This document shows, piece after piece, positions 45,584 through 55,805 of a DNA stretch of 64,000 nt. A program made the translations under genes and the position numbers. The notes under the pieces were generated by a model that saw nothing but the letters and a program-made list of their open reading frames with translations, was not told where the DNA came from and ran no database searches. Source of the stretch: Paraglaciecola hydrolytica (GTDB taxonomy: Bacteria > Pseudomonadota > Gammaproteobacteria > Enterobacterales > Alteromonadaceae); the NCBI RefSeq assembly GCF_001565895.1, contig NZ_LSNE01000003.1, positions 367,438-431,437 of the forward strand, in the 5' to 3' direction. Numbering within the stretch: position 1 is the stretch's first letter; each line of letters starts with the position of its first letter.

Positions 45584-47137
45584 CTATTTGGCAAACACCC
45601 CATTCAAATCTGATAAAAAGAAACGATAAGCTGGGTTATCTGTTTGCTCCTGATATTGATAGTCTAAAGCGGCAAGGTGTTGATCAAAAACGTCGCGCTG
45701 TGCGGGCGGTATTTCAAAGCCACACAAGACTAAACCTGCCGCTGCACCATGATTACGATAGTGGAACAAAGTGATGTTCCAGGTTTCGCCCAAAGTATTT
45801 AAAAACTTCATCAAGGCGCCAGGGTATTCAGGAAACTCAAAGGAAAAGATATGTTCGTTTTGTAAGTTAGCCGGACGACCACCCACCATGTAACGTACAT
45901 GTAACTTAGCCATTTCGTTAGCACTGAGATCAAAACACTGATAACCATTGTCATTGAGTGTGTCACTTAGTTGGGCAAACTCAGCCCGACCGCCACGCAG
46001 TTTAATACCCACAAAAATATGAGCTTCACCTTCGGTGGCATATCGGTAGTTAAATTCAGTGATGATGCGTCCACCAAGTAATTCACAGAACTTTTTGAAG
46101 GCGCCCGCATGTTCAGGAATTTTTACCGCAAATACCGCTTCTTTTTGCTCACCTAATTCACAACGTTCAGACACATAACGCAAAGTATGAAAGTTAATAT
46201 TGGCCCCACATAAAATGCCACCAAACTTGTGACCTTGCATGGGATTTTGCTGCAAATATTTGTGGATCCCAGCGATAGATAAAGCGCCTGCTGGCTCGGC
46301 AATCACCCGAGTATCATCAAAAATATCTTTAATCGCCGCGCAGATCTCATCGGTATTGACCGTGATCACTTCGTCTACATATTCTTGTAATAAACGAAAG
46401 GGTTCAGTACCGATAGTTTTTACCGCTACGCCATCGGCAAAGATGCCCACAGTCGGCAGCGGAACTGGTTTACCTGCTTTTAATGCAGCTTGCAAACAAG
46501 CAGATTCATCGGATTCGATGGCAATGATTTTTAAGTCGGGTTTTAACTGTTTCAGAAACACGCTGATACCCGCGGCTAAACCACCGCCACCCACAGCGAT
46601 AAACAAGGTATCGATATCGGGTTTTTGCTCGAGTAATTCACGGCCAATGGTGCCTTGGCCAACAATCACATCTTCGTCATCAAAAGGGGCCACCATGGTA
46701 TAACCATGCACCTGAGACAAACGTAAAGCCTCATCTTTGGCTTGATCAAAACTAGTGCCAAACAATACAACCTTGGCATAGTCGCCACCAAAGTTACGTA
46801 CCGCATCCACCTTAATGTCGGGAGTGGTTTCAGGCATGACGATCACAGCCTGAATTTTTTTCATTCTGGCCGAATACGCGACACCTTGAGCATGATTACC
46901 AGCAGAAGCCGCCACTACGCCGGCTTGCAATTGTGTTTCGTTTAAACTGGCTAACTTATTGTAAGCGCCACGCAATTTAAACGATTTAACCACTTGCTGG
47001 TCTTCACGTTTTAGCCACACTTCGTTGCCTAAACTGGCAGACAGTTTGTCGAGTTTGACCAAATCGCTTTTTACCGCCACGTCATAGACGGGAGCGAGTA
47101 AAATGCGTTTTAAATATTCATTGGCTGACAGGCTCAT
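45584..47137 (-). CDS. ilvA: threonine ammonia-lyase, biosynthetic
   Basis: Converts threonine to 2-oxobutanoate, the committed step of isoleucine synthesis. A 517-residue fold-II PLP enzyme with the lysine in VKSFKLRGAYNKL, the PLP-phosphate loop GGGGLAAGI, and two C-terminal ACT-like regulatory domains (from about residue 330: FAVKIPEHAGAFKKF, FSFEFPEYPGALMKF) that sense isoleucine and valine. Its ATG overlaps the ilvD stop (TAATG). Confidence 0.97.
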   Translation of the reverse strand: MSLSANEYLKRILLAPVYDVAVKSDLVKLDKLSASLGNEVWLKREDQQVVKSFKLRGAYNKLASLNETQLQAGVVAASAGNHAQGVAYSARMKKIQAVIVMPETTPDIKVDAVRNFGGDYAKVVLFGTSFDQAKDEALRLSQVHGYTMVAPFDDEDVIVGQGTIGRELLEQKPDIDTLFIAVGGGGLAAGISVFLKQLKPDLKIIAIESDESACLQAALKAGKPVPLPTVGIFADGVAVKTIGTEPFRLLQEYVDEVITVNTDEICAAIKDIFDDTRVIAEPAGALSIAGIHKYLQQNPMQGHKFGGILCGANINFHTLRYVSERCELGEQKEAVFAVKIPEHAGAFKKFCELLGGRIITEFNYRYATEGEAHIFVGIKLRGGRAEFAQLSDTLNDNGYQCFDLSANEMAKLHVRYMVGGRPANLQNEHIFSFEFPEYPGALMKFLNTLGETWNITLFHYRNHGAAAGLVLCGFEIPPAQRDVFDQHLAALDYQYQEQTDNPAYRFFLSDLNGVFAK

Positions 47138-48984
47138 TAATCTTCCAACATCGCAGCATTTCGCACTGCGCCTTTGTCGGCACTGGTAGCAAGTAAAGCA
47201 TAAGCTTTAAGGGCTAGGGATACCTTACGTTGGCGAGTTGCTGGTTTCCATGGCTTGGCACTTTGCTCCATGGCTGTACGGCGGCTTTGTAGCTCGGCGT
47301 CACTGATATCCACACCAATTTTACGGCCAGGAATATCGATAGTAATGCTATCACCTTCTACGACTAAACCTATGCCACCACCACTGGCGGCTTCGGGTGA
47401 GCAATGACCAATAGACAAACCAGAAGTACCACCAGAAAAACGTCCGTCGGTGATCAAGGCGCACTTTTTACCAAGACCTTTGGCTTTTAAATAGGTGGTG
47501 GGATACAACATTTCTTGCATGCCTGGACCACCTTTAGGGCCTTCGTAACGAATTACTACCACATCACCAGCGATGACTTTATCGGCTAAGATAGCCGCAA
47601 CGGCGTCGTCTTGGCTTTCAAAAATACGCGCGCGACCGGTGAATTTATGAATAGATTCATCCACCCCGGCGGTTTTAACAATACAGCCGTCTTCGGCGAT
47701 ATTACCAAACAATACTGCCAAACCACCTTCTTCACTGTAGGCATGGGCGCGGCCACGAATACAACCTTTTTCGCGGTCAGTATCGGCAGTCGGGTAACGA
47801 CAATTTTGGCTAAAGGCCTTTGTGGTACGGATACCGGCTGGGCCCGCTTTATAAAACTCTAAGGCGTATTCGTTGGCAGGATCGGTAATATCCCACTCAC
47901 TGATCACTTCACCAATGGTTTTACCTAATACGTGTGAGCAATCGGCGTGTAATAAACCTGCTTTGTTCAGTTCAGATAAAATACCTATTACGCCACCAGC
48001 ACGGTGCACGTCTTCCATATGGTAAGTTTGAATAGAGGGCGCGACTTTACATAAATGCGGTACTTTACGTGATAGACGGTCTATGTCGTCAAGGGTAAAA
48101 GGCACTTCGCCTTCTAGAGCTGCAGCCAATAAATGTAAGATAGTATTGGTCGAGCCACCCATGGCAATGTCTAAGCTCATGGCATTTTCAAAGGCTTTAA
48201 AATTAGCGATATTACGCGGTAACACACTTTCGTCGTCTTGGTCGTAATAACGTTTACATAACTCAACAATTTGACGGCCGGCCTGTTTAAACAAACCTTC
48301 ACGATCCGCGTGAGTGGCCAACATTGAACCGTTACCGGGTAAAGACAAACCCAAGGCTTCGGTTAAGCAGTTCATAGAGTTAGCGGTAAACATGCCAGAA
48401 CAAGAACCACAAGTAGGGCAAGCAGAACGTTCTACTTCGCCGCTTTCTTCATCACTTACATTCTCGTCTACCCCTGCCACCATGGCATCGACTAAATCCA
48501 GTTTAATGATTTGATCAGATAACTTGGTTTTACCCGCTTCCATGGGGCCACCTGAAACAAAAATTACCGGTACGTTGAGGCGCATTGAGGCCATTAACAT
48601 GCCCGGGGTGATTTTGTCGCAGTTAGAGATACACACTATGGCATCAGCACAATGGGCATTAACCATATATTCCACCGCATCGGCAATAATTTCGCGCGAG
48701 GGTAAACTATACAACATGCCACTGTGACCCATGGCAATACCATCGTCCACCGCTATGGTATTAAATTCTTTAGCCACACCACCGGCTTCTTCTATGCTAC
48801 GTGCCACCAATTGGCCCATATCTTTTAAATGCACATGACCCGGTACAAACTGGGTAAAGGAGTTAGATACGGCAATAATAGGTTTGGAAAAATCTTTATC
48901 TGTCATACCTGTGGCGCGCCATAAGGCTCTGGCACCGGCCATGTTTCTGCCTTGGGTAGTGGTTGCGGAACGTAACTTGGGCAT
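47137..48984 (-). CDS. ilvD: dihydroxy-acid dehydratase
   Basis: Iron-sulfur enzyme that dehydrates dihydroxy-acids to the 2-keto acids of valine and isoleucine. The start at 48984 ([20 protein letters not shown]) matches E. coli IlvD, giving 615 residues. Cluster cysteines are in [11 protein letters not shown] and [16 protein letters not shown]. It is the first gene after the ilvL-type attenuator; ilvG and ilvM, which come before ilvD in E. coli, are not here. Confidence 0.97.
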   Translation of the reverse strand: MPKLRSATTTQGRNMAGARALWRATGMTDKDFSKPIIAVSNSFTQFVPGHVHLKDMGQLVARSIEEAGGVAKEFNTIAVDDGIAMGHSGMLYSLPSREIIADAVEYMVNAHCADAIVCISNCDKITPGMLMASMRLNVPVIFVSGGPMEAGKTKLSDQIIKLDLVDAMVAGVDENVSDEESGEVERSACPTCGSCSGMFTANSMNCLTEALGLSLPGNGSMLATHADREGLFKQAGRQIVELCKRYYDQDDESVLPRNIANFKAFENAMSLDIAMGGSTNTILHLLAAALEGEVPFTLDDIDRLSRKVPHLCKVAPSIQTYHMEDVHRAGGVIGILSELNKAGLLHADCSHVLGKTIGEVISEWDITDPANEYALEFYKAGPAGIRTTKAFSQNCRYPTADTDREKGCIRGRAHAYSEEGGLAVLFGNIAEDGCIVKTAGVDESIHKFTGRARIFESQDDAVAAILADKVIAGDVVVIRYEGPKGGPGMQEMLYPTTYLKAKGLGKKCALITDGRFSGGTSGLSIGHCSPEAASGGGIGLVVEGDSITIDIPGRKIGVDISDAELQSRRTAMEQSAKPWKPATRQRKVSLALKAYALLATSADKGAVRNAAMLED

Positions 48985-49100
48985 GTTGTACACCTTTTAA
49001 TCTAAGTTGAAGCAGGCTGAGACTGCTCTTTAATAGCTGAATTTAATCGTGGTTTAATGTTTTTGTTAAGCAAGAACTAAGACTATTTTAGTCTACTAAC

Positions 49101-49129
49101 AAAAAACCCCCGGACTCTCGTGCGGGGGC
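49101..49129 (-). terminator. ilvDA attenuator terminator
   Basis: Stem CCCCCG/CGGGGG (49107-49128) with an internal AC/GT pairing, followed on the minus strand by six T. It lies between the leader-peptide stop and ilvD, 117 bases before the ilvD ATG. With the leader peptide it forms a transcription attenuator. Confidence 0.9.
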
Positions 49130-49154
49130 TTAGTATTCTGACCTAATGCCAGCA

Positions 49155-49232
49155 CTATCCCCGCGCAGTAATAATTACTTCCACTATGGTCAGTAAAATG
49201 CTCACAAGATCGCACTTTTTAGAAGAGGGCAT
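49155..49232 (-). CDS. ilvL: ilvDA operon leader peptide
   Basis: A 25-codon open frame from an ATG at 49232 to a TAG at 49157. The segment SILLTIVEVIIT packs nine Ile, Leu and Val codons into 12 positions, as in the E. coli ilv leader. It is followed 26 bases later by the attenuator hairpin. Ribosome stalling at the branched-chain codons would favour read-through into ilvD. A GTG at 49205 is an alternative start (16 residues). Neither start has a strong RBS. Confidence 0.8.
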   Translation of the reverse strand: MPSSKKCDLVSILLTIVEVIITARG

Positions 49233-49326
49233 AAGGCGTTAATTTCTATCTATCGTCACTGGGTATATAGGTAACACGAACCAGACAAGGCGATCAAGCA
49301 ATGCTATATGCTTTTTTCAAGGCATT

Positions 49327-49409
49327 TATACTCAAAATCATTGGAATTGCACGGCGGCGGCAAATGAGTGAACCCAACAAACGTGCAGTTTCAAGGATGA
49401 AGTGTATAT
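49327..49409. repeat. interspersed intergenic repeat, short copy A
   Basis: An 83-bp element with imperfect inverted ends: TATACTC...CATTGGAATTGCA at the left and TGCAGTTTCAAGGATGAAGT...GTATA at the right. It is related to the copies at 55380 and 62767 (reverse orientation) but lacks their central 45-50 bases. It lies between the ilv leader and the TRIC-family gene. Confidence 0.75.
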
Positions 49410-49494
49410 ACTCAAACTAACCAAATTAGTGAGTAACTTGCCCTAAGTAAAACTAAACACGTATGATGCCAAGCTATAAATTAGAGGGTATAAA

Positions 49495-50121
49495 ATGGCA
49501 ACGTGGTTACATTGGGTTGATTTAGCAGGCGTGGCCGTTTTTGCCGTTGCCGGTACGTTAATGGCCTATAAAAAACATATGGATGGTTTTGGTGTAGTGG
49601 TACTCGCCTCAGTCACCGCTATTGGTGGTGGTACCTTACGTGACATGATCTTAGATTTACCGGTGTTTTGGGTACAGGATCCAAGCTACTTTTACGCCAT
49701 TATCGCTGCGGCATTGATAACTATCATTTGGTTACGTAATAAAAACACCTTTCCCCTGCATTATCTACTATTTGCCGATGCCATAGGTTTAGCCTTTTTC
49801 AATGTAATGGGTTTACAAAAAGCCCTGACTTACGGAGCATCCCCCCTCATAGCAATTGCCCTAGGTACCATGACTGGTGTTTTTGGTGGATTAATCCGTG
49901 ATGTGATTTGCCGAGAAATTCCCTTGGTGTTAAAAGGTGAGCTATACGCTACCACTTGCATCATAGGTGGTGTGGCTTATATCGGCGCCTTACTTCTAGG
50001 TTTAAGTGCGGTAAGTTGCATGTTAGTGGGCTTTGTCGTGACCTTGGCTATTCGTTTAGGGGCCATGCAATGGCATTGGCATCTACCGGTTTTTCAGCCA
50101 CACGACAAAGTCGATGAATAA
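49495..50121 (+). CDS. TRIC-family (UPF0126) membrane channel protein
   Basis: A 208-residue inner-membrane protein with about seven hydrophobic helices in two repeated halves. GTLMAYKKHMDGFGVVVLA and GGGTLRDMIL in the first half and GTMTGVFGGLIRDVICREIP in the second are the UPF0126/YadS hallmarks; the family is now seen as bacterial trimeric cation channels. RBS GAGG lies 9 bases before the ATG. Confidence 0.92.
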   Translation: MATWLHWVDLAGVAVFAVAGTLMAYKKHMDGFGVVVLASVTAIGGGTLRDMILDLPVFWVQDPSYFYAIIAAALITIIWLRNKNTFPLHYLLFADAIGLAFFNVMGLQKALTYGASPLIAIALGTMTGVFGGLIRDVICREIPLVLKGELYATTCIIGGVAYIGALLLGLSAVSCMLVGFVVTLAIRLGAMQWHWHLPVFQPHDKVDE

Positions 50122-50258
50122 TTAAATCCATAACATTTAGCAGCTAAAACCCAGCGCTTTACTAGTTACAGTGAGTAACTTTGTATTCTGCCAATTCGCA
50201 ATTTTCTTAAGATTGGCTAGCCTTACAGTCAGTACTTAGTTGCAAAGGGAGTTGCCGG

Positions 50259-51773
50259 ATGTCATTAGCCTTGGTTTATTCACGCGCTAGCGTGGGCATT
50301 GATGCTCCACTGATTAATGTTGAAGTTCATCTCGCCAATGGTTTGCCCTGCTTTAACCTTGTCGGTTTACCCGAAGCCTCGGTACGTGAAGCCAAAGATA
50401 GAGTGCGCAGCGCGCTGATTAATTCGGGTTTTGAGTTCCCGGCAAAACGCATCACGGTAAATTTAGCTCCGGCCGATTTACCCAAAGATGGCGGCCGTTT
50501 TGACCTCGCAATCGCCATAGGTATTATCGCCGCTAGCTATCAATTACCTGCAGCACAATTACAAAACCTCGAGCTGGTGGGCGAGTTAGCTTTATCTGGT
50601 GAAATTCGCTCTATTAGTGGGGCCTTACCTTTTACCTACGCTTGCTCACAAGCTCAGCGCCAAGCGGTATTACCCGCCGCCAATGCCGCCGAAGCCTCAC
50701 TTATTAAAGATGCCAAGATCATCCCTGCCCAGCAATTATTAGAGGTTTTTCATCATATTATGGGGCAAAAACCTCTGGCCTTTTATCAAGTCACCACCGC
50801 CCCCCAAGAGGCTCATTACGATAGTGACCTGCAAGACGTGGTGGGTCAAGGTGCAGCCAAACGTGCCTTAGAAATCGCTGCCGTTGGCGCCCATAATTTA
50901 CTTTTTACAGGCCCGCCAGGCACAGGTAAAACCATGCTGGCTAGTCGCCTGATCACCATACTACCTCCCATGAGTGATGAGGAAGCACTGGCCAGCGCTG
51001 CCATTCATTCCATCGTGGGTAAACCTGTTGATCCTGCCACTTGGAAACAACGACCTTTTCGCCACCCTCACCACACTAGTTCAGCCGTGGCCTTGGTGGG
51101 TGGCGGCAGTATTCCAAGGCCGGGTGAAATATCCTTAGCCCACCACGGCGTCTTGTTTTTGGATGAGTTACCTGAGTTCGATCGCAAAGTACTCGACGTA
51201 TTACGTGAGCCTTTGGAGTCTGGCACTGTGTCGATTTCTCGCGCTGCTCGTCAGGCTCAGTTCCCCGCCCAGTTTCAATTGGTTGCCGCCATGAACCCTA
51301 GCCCAACGGGCAGTTTAAATGACGGTCGCTCAACCTCAGAGCAAGTTTTACGTTACCTCAATCGTTTATCAGGACCGTTTTTAGACAGGATCGACTTGCA
51401 AGTTGATGTACCAAAACTGCCCGCCAACGATTTTTCTAAACAAGTAAAAGAGCGAGGTGAAAGCAGTGCCACAGTGCGTGCTAGAGTATTAGCTGCGCGG
51501 CAACTACAGTTAAAGCGCCAAGGTAAAACCAATGCCCAACTTGGCAGTAAAGAAGTGGATGTACATTGCAAATTAAGTACAGAGGACCAGTTGTATTTAC
51601 AGCGAGCGGTAGAAAAACTCGGTTTGTCTTTACGTACTTATCACCGAGTATTGAAAGTCGCGCGCAGTATCGCTGATCTTGGCGGACTCCCGCAGATTGA
51701 ACGCCAGCATCTAGCCGAAGCCCTGCATTATCGCGCCTTTGACAGGATGTTAGCGCAGCTAGCGAATAATTGA
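50259..51773 (+). CDS. comM: YifB/ComM family Mg chelatase-like AAA+ ATPase
   Basis: A 504-residue hexameric helicase-like ATPase that promotes branch migration in natural transformation. N-terminal Lon-like fold (ALVYSRASVGIDAPLINVEV, KDGGRFDLAIAIGI), Walker A GPPGTGKTML near residue 217, Walker B LFLDELPEF, and the Mg_chelatase_C end (LRTYHRVLKVARSIADL). Length matches E. coli YifB. It lies near ilv genes, as in E. coli. Confidence 0.95.
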   Translation: MSLALVYSRASVGIDAPLINVEVHLANGLPCFNLVGLPEASVREAKDRVRSALINSGFEFPAKRITVNLAPADLPKDGGRFDLAIAIGIIAASYQLPAAQLQNLELVGELALSGEIRSISGALPFTYACSQAQRQAVLPAANAAEASLIKDAKIIPAQQLLEVFHHIMGQKPLAFYQVTTAPQEAHYDSDLQDVVGQGAAKRALEIAAVGAHNLLFTGPPGTGKTMLASRLITILPPMSDEEALASAAIHSIVGKPVDPATWKQRPFRHPHHTSSAVALVGGGSIPRPGEISLAHHGVLFLDELPEFDRKVLDVLREPLESGTVSISRAARQAQFPAQFQLVAAMNPSPTGSLNDGRSTSEQVLRYLNRLSGPFLDRIDLQVDVPKLPANDFSKQVKERGESSATVRARVLAARQLQLKRQGKTNAQLGSKEVDVHCKLSTEDQLYLQRAVEKLGLSLRTYHRVLKVARSIADLGGLPQIERQHLAEALHYRAFDRMLAQLANN

Positions 51774-52050
51774 CTTTCAGATAAGAAAAACTGTTCTGAC
51801 AGCAATAAAATATGCATTTGTCACAGCACTTACTCATATCTATTCTTCTGCATGAAAGACTCTTGGCCCGATGGTGGTAGTTAAAGCCTGCAGTTTAGTC
51901 ATTCATGCAAGGTCTTTATTTCAAACCTCCATCATGTCCATAAGCTTTTGTCAGCCATTAATTTATTTTTCGGGAGTCGACCTCAAACGATTAATAAAAC
52001 CGTTTGGGCTAACAAATTACCGAATCTTAGTGATAATAAAGGATATATAC

Positions 52051-52683
52051 ATGAAAAAATTCGTTTTAGTTAGCCGAGGCGTATTCATTTTATGCGCAGC
52101 ACTGTTAATAACGCTACCGGTGCAAGCAGGACTGATTAGTGTTGCCAGTTACAGCTATGGTACTTCGCCCCATTCAAATTACCCCGACAGTGGTGGTGAA
52201 TTAACTGATGGTATTACTGATAGTTTAGCTTGGGGAGATGGGGTCACTATTGGTTACGCTGACGTAGCTAATTTATCTGGTTGGTACAACAGTGATCCAG
52301 TGATCACTTTTAATTTTTCTGCGGCCCAGATGATTAACAGTATCAGAATATTTGCAGCTGATAGTGATGGTTGGGCTGGAGTTAGTTTGCCAGTATCATT
52401 ATTAGTTTCAACCGCTGAAGGATTCAGCGAATTATTCTCTGTTACCAATCCTGCTGGCAATGGTAGTACTGTAGCCCTAGATTTTGGCGGGTTTAGTACA
52501 ACAAGTAGTGCCTTTACTTTATCTATGGTTCGCAGTGCACAGTGGACGATGCTTTCAGAGGTTCAGTTCTTCTCTAATGCACAATCGCCAACCAACGACG
52601 CACCTGAACCAGGAACTTGGTTAATCATGTTGTGTGGCATGGCTTACATTGCTAGAAAGCGTATTTTTAGTTTATCTAAATAA
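52051..52683 (+). CDS. PEP-CTERM protein with discoidin-like domain
   Basis: A 210-residue exported protein. From the ATG at 52051 (RBS AAAGGAT before it) a signal peptide ends near ALLITLPVQA. The middle has GGELTDGITDSLAWGDG, VITFNFSAAQMINSIRI and SEVQFF, the layout of F5/8 type C-like carbohydrate-binding folds. The C-terminus is a canonical PEP-CTERM: APEPGTW, a hydrophobic helix and a basic ARKR tail. It should be an exosortase substrate; no exosortase gene is in the window. The open frame to 51871 was not used because it hides the signal peptide. Confidence 0.85.
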   Translation: MKKFVLVSRGVFILCAALLITLPVQAGLISVASYSYGTSPHSNYPDSGGELTDGITDSLAWGDGVTIGYADVANLSGWYNSDPVITFNFSAAQMINSIRIFAADSDGWAGVSLPVSLLVSTAEGFSELFSVTNPAGNGSTVALDFGGFSTTSSAFTLSMVRSAQWTMLSEVQFFSNAQSPTNDAPEPGTWLIMLCGMAYIARKRIFSLSK

Positions 52684-52693
52684 GGTCTTATTA

Positions 52694-52727
52694 AGTACTG
52701 CTGATGTTACACAACACCAGCAGTACT
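52694..52727 (+). terminator. hairpin after the PEP-CTERM gene
   Basis: Perfect 10-bp stem AGTACTGCTG/CAGCAGTACT with a 14-base loop, 10 bases after the stop. There is no T-run on the plus strand, so it may be a stabilising hairpin or a weak terminator. Confidence 0.5.
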
Positions 52728-52801
52728 CGAAGCAAAACGCAGAATGTTGGTGGTTTATAGTCTTTTCCTATCTACTAGTTTCTATTTACTAGCCACTGCT
52801 T

Positions 52802-53656
52802 TTAGCAATTAAACAGCGCCTTAATTGCTGGTTCATTTGCGCGTTTCTGTAAACAGCATAAACCGAGTTTATAGGGTTCTATGTCATGCAATACAATGCG
52901 ATTGACTTTGTTGGCCACTATGGAATTATCCAATACCACTTGTGGCACTATGCCCAAACCACAGCCCAAGGCGACCATGCTGACGATGGCCTCGTTGCCA
53001 CCTACGCTGGCGTATACGCGGGGGCGAATACCGTGTTCGGCAAACCAGTGATGCACTATACGTTTGGTAGGGCCTGAGTCGGGCAAGATCATGGAATGCT
53101 GGCGCCAATCTACTTGGCTGAGGTTTTGTAACAAGCTGTCTTTAGGCGCTATTAATACGAGGGGCACGTCTTCTAAGGGTAAAAACTGTAGTTCTGCTGG
53201 GAAGTCGGGGGTATGAATGGCAATCGCCGCATCGGCTTCTTGTTGCATGACTTTACTTACCGACAGGGCCGGGTCGCCCGTGCTGAGTTTAATTTCTACT
53301 TGTGGGTATTTATTTCTGAAGTTAGCCAACAGCTTAGGCAAGTGGCTATAACTGGCGGTTACTGAGCAAAATAGACTTAACTCGCCTTGTAGCTGTTGAT
53401 GATCTTGCTGTAACTCCCACTTCACTTTTTTCCATTCAGCTAAGGTTTGTTGGCTAAAACCTAATAATTTAAGGCCGGCTGCGGTAATTTTTACACTGCG
53501 GTTATCACGTACAAATAAGGTGGTTCCACACTCTTCTTCTAGGCGCTGAATGGCACGACTTAGGGTGGAAGGACTGACAAACAGCGCTTCTGAGGTTTTA
53601 GCAAAGTGTAGGCTGGTGGCGAGATGTTGAAATAATTCTAGGCTGCGAAAGTCCAT
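52802..53656 (-). CDS. ilvY: LysR-type activator of ilvC
   Basis: A 284-residue LysR regulator. N-terminal winged helix (MDFRSLELFQHLATSLHFAK, SPSTLSRAIQRLEEE) and a C-terminal inducer-binding domain that senses acetolactate or acetohydroxybutyrate. Divergent position next to ilvC and the palindrome between them identify it as IlvY. Confidence 0.95.
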   Translation of the reverse strand: MDFRSLELFQHLATSLHFAKTSEALFVSPSTLSRAIQRLEEECGTTLFVRDNRSVKITAAGLKLLGFSQQTLAEWKKVKWELQQDHQQLQGELSLFCSVTASYSHLPKLLANFRNKYPQVEIKLSTGDPALSVSKVMQQEADAAIAIHTPDFPAELQFLPLEDVPLVLIAPKDSLLQNLSQVDWRQHSMILPDSGPTKRIVHHWFAEHGIRPRVYASVGGNEAIVSMVALGCGLGIVPQVVLDNSIVANKVNRIVLHDIEPYKLGLCCLQKRANEPAIKALFNC

Positions 53657-53667
53657 AAAACCTCATT

Positions 53668-53695
53668 ATTGCAAATAACGCAATATTATATTGCG
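53668..53695. promoter_or_regulatory. IlvY operator between ilvY and ilvC
   Basis: Two overlapping dyads: ATTGC-N7-GCAAT (53668-53684) and the palindrome CGCAATATTATATTGCG (53679-53695). Both lie in the 146-base gap between the divergent genes, 12 bases from the ilvY start. Such paired dyads fit LysR-type binding at ilvY-ilvC. Confidence 0.75.
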
Positions 53696-53802
53696 AATAT
53701 ATCATTTTAAACAATATGCCATATTAGGTAGTATCCTGCCATCACAAGATCGTCACTGACTTGTACGCAAAATGCGAAAACAGAATTTATAGGGTTTAAA
53801 CA

Positions 53803-55278
53803 ATGGCTAATTATTTCAATACATTATCTTTACGTCAGCAACTTGACCAATTAGGTCGTTGCCGTTTTATGCAACGCGCAGAATTTGCCAATGGTTGTGA
53901 TTTCTTAAAAGGTAAAAAAATCGTCATCGTCGGTTGTGGTGCTCAAGGTTTAAACCAAGGTTTGAACATGCGTGATTCAGGTTTAGATGTGTCGTATACC
54001 TTACGTCAGGCTGCTATTGATGAAAAACGTGATTCTTTTCAACGTGCTAGTGGTAATGGTTTTACTGTTGGTACTTATCAAGAGCTTATCCCTACTGCTG
54101 ACATCGTTTATAACTTAACGCCTGATAAACAGCATTCAAGTGTGGTTGAAGCCATCATGCCGCTAATGAAAAAAGGCGCGACCTTAGGTTATTCACACGG
54201 TTTTAATATCGTTGAAGAAGGTCAAAAAATTCGCAGTGATATTACGGTAGTTATGTGTGCACCTAAGTGCCCAGGTACTGAGGTACGTGAAGAATATAAA
54301 CGTGGTTTTGGTGTGCCTACCTTAATCGCTGTGCATCCAGAAAATGATCCACAAGGTCAAGGTTGGGATATCGCTAAGGCATTGGCTTCTGCTACAGGCG
54401 GCGATCGCGCTGGTGTACTTGAGTCTTCTTTTGTGGCCGAAGTTAAGTCTGACTTAATGGGCGAGCAAACGATTTTATGTGGCATGCAACAAGTTGCTGC
54501 TGTGCTTGGGTATGAAAAGATGGTTGCTGACGGCATCGACCCTGCCTACGCCGGTGCACTAATTCAATTTGGTTTAGAAACCGTTACTGAAGGTCTTAAA
54601 ATTGGTGGTATCACCAATATGATGGACAGACTATCTAACCCAGCCAAGTTAAAAGCATTTGAATTGGGCGAACAATTAAAAGATTTGTTGGGACCATTAT
54701 TTGGTAAACACCAAGACGACATCATCAGTGGTGAGTTTTCTCGCACTATGATGGAAGACTGGGCTAATGGCGATGCTAACTTGCTAAAATGGCGTGAAGA
54801 AACCGGTCAGACTGGTTTTGAAAATGCACCGGTTTACAGCGGTAAAATTGATGAACAAGAGTTTTATGACCACGGCATTTTTATGGTCGCGATGATTAAA
54901 GCTGGGGTAGAAATGGCCTTTGATACTATGGTTGAAGCCGGTATTTTACCTGAGTCTGCTTATTACGAGTCATTACATGAAACGCCACTGATTTCGAATA
55001 CCATCGCCCGTAAGCGTTTGTATGAAATGAACGTAGTTATTTCTGATACAGCGGAATATGGTAACTATTTATTTGCCAATGTCGCTATTCCTTTATTGAA
55101 AGAAAAACTGATGCCACACATCGGAACTGATTTAATCGGTAAAGGTTTTGCAGTTGCCTCTAACAGCGTAGATAACAAAAAACTGGTAGAAGTGAACAAA
55201 GCGATTCGTGAACACGGCGTAGAAACCATAGGCGCTACCTTGCGCGGTTATATGACCGACATGAAAGCCATTGTGTAG
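53803..55278 (+). CDS. ilvC: ketol-acid reductoisomerase (class II)
   Basis: NADPH-dependent isomeroreduction of acetolactate and acetohydroxybutyrate for valine and isoleucine synthesis. The 491 residues fit the long (class II) form, as in E. coli. Rossmann motif [18 protein letters not shown] near residue 38; the duplicated C-terminal domain has [14 protein letters not shown] and [19 protein letters not shown]. It is divergent from its activator gene and ends at a strong terminator. Confidence 0.98.
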   Translation: MANYFNTLSLRQQLDQLGRCRFMQRAEFANGCDFLKGKKIVIVGCGAQGLNQGLNMRDSGLDVSYTLRQAAIDEKRDSFQRASGNGFTVGTYQELIPTADIVYNLTPDKQHSSVVEAIMPLMKKGATLGYSHGFNIVEEGQKIRSDITVVMCAPKCPGTEVREEYKRGFGVPTLIAVHPENDPQGQGWDIAKALASATGGDRAGVLESSFVAEVKSDLMGEQTILCGMQQVAAVLGYEKMVADGIDPAYAGALIQFGLETVTEGLKIGGITNMMDRLSNPAKLKAFELGEQLKDLLGPLFGKHQDDIISGEFSRTMMEDWANGDANLLKWREETGQTGFENAPVYSGKIDEQEFYDHGIFMVAMIKAGVEMAFDTMVEAGILPESAYYESLHETPLISNTIARKRLYEMNVVISDTAEYGNYLFANVAIPLLKEKLMPHIGTDLIGKGFAVASNSVDNKKLVEVNKAIREHGVETIGATLRGYMTDMKAIV

Positions 55279-55353
55279 TTGATAACTTGCAAAGAATAAT
55301 TTGATTTATTTGAAACGATTTCTGTCGTAAAGGTGCTTGATAAAAGCCCTCTT

Positions 55354-55380
55354 GCCCAGCCAATTTGGCTGGGCTTTTTT
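55354..55380 (+). terminator. intrinsic terminator of ilvC
   Basis: Stem GCCCAGCC/GGCTGGGC (8 bp) with a 5-base loop followed by six T, 76 bases after the ilvC stop. Confidence 0.93.
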
Positions 55381-55520
55381 ATATCTATTCCCTTCATCCT
55401 TGAAACTACACGTTTGTTAGCTGTGCTCACTCACCCTGATTTGTAACTTGCTTAGCACTTAGTAAAGCTAAGCTCATGGGCTACCTTTGCCGCTGTGCAA
55501 CTGCAATTATAAAGGATATA
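55380..55520. repeat. interspersed intergenic repeat, long copy B
   Basis: About 140 bp that begins CCTTCATCCTTGAAACTACA and ends near CTGCAATTATAAAGGATATA. It aligns by eye with copy C over its whole length, including the central GATTTGTA...AAGCTAAGCTCATGGG part, and with the reverse complement of copy A at both ends. It lies directly after the ilvC terminator. Confidence 0.75.
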
Positions 55521-55805
55521 CACTTTCTAAAAATACCAGCTTGTCACTGATTACCTACAGTCTCAATTTAGCCCCAAACCCTTGATAATAAAAGCTCAAA
55601 GCCCACCATCATCTTTTGCCCCTCAAAAAATAAGTCTAGTTCGAGCCCATTTATTCTGTTTGTTGCACATAAGTAACAAATCGCTTGCTTTAAAATCCAT
55701 GCAAGCCAATAAAATCGGTGCTTGCGGTCTTGGCGTATGGCTTGCTAAAAGCTAAGGCTATGCCAAAGGGTGATACTCATCTGTGAACTGAAGTAAGGTA
55801 GAATA
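55521..55805. other. non-coding stretch before the unknown gene
   Basis: About 285 bases without a supportable gene. An imperfect hairpin is present at 55728-55762 (GGCGTATGGCTTGCT paired with AGCTAAGGCTATGCC). An AAGTAAGG-like RBS precedes the ATG at 55806. No clear promoter was identified. Confidence 0.5.

Noticed and set aside
46239-46703. 154-codon open frame on the plus strand opposite ilvA
   Set aside because: Antisense to intact ilvA; Ser/Ile/Pro-rich text without motif.
51863-51878. TTGGCCC upstream of the second PEP-CTERM gene as a sigma-54 promoter
   Set aside because: The -24 half fits, but there is no GC at the -12 position, so the invariant part is missing.
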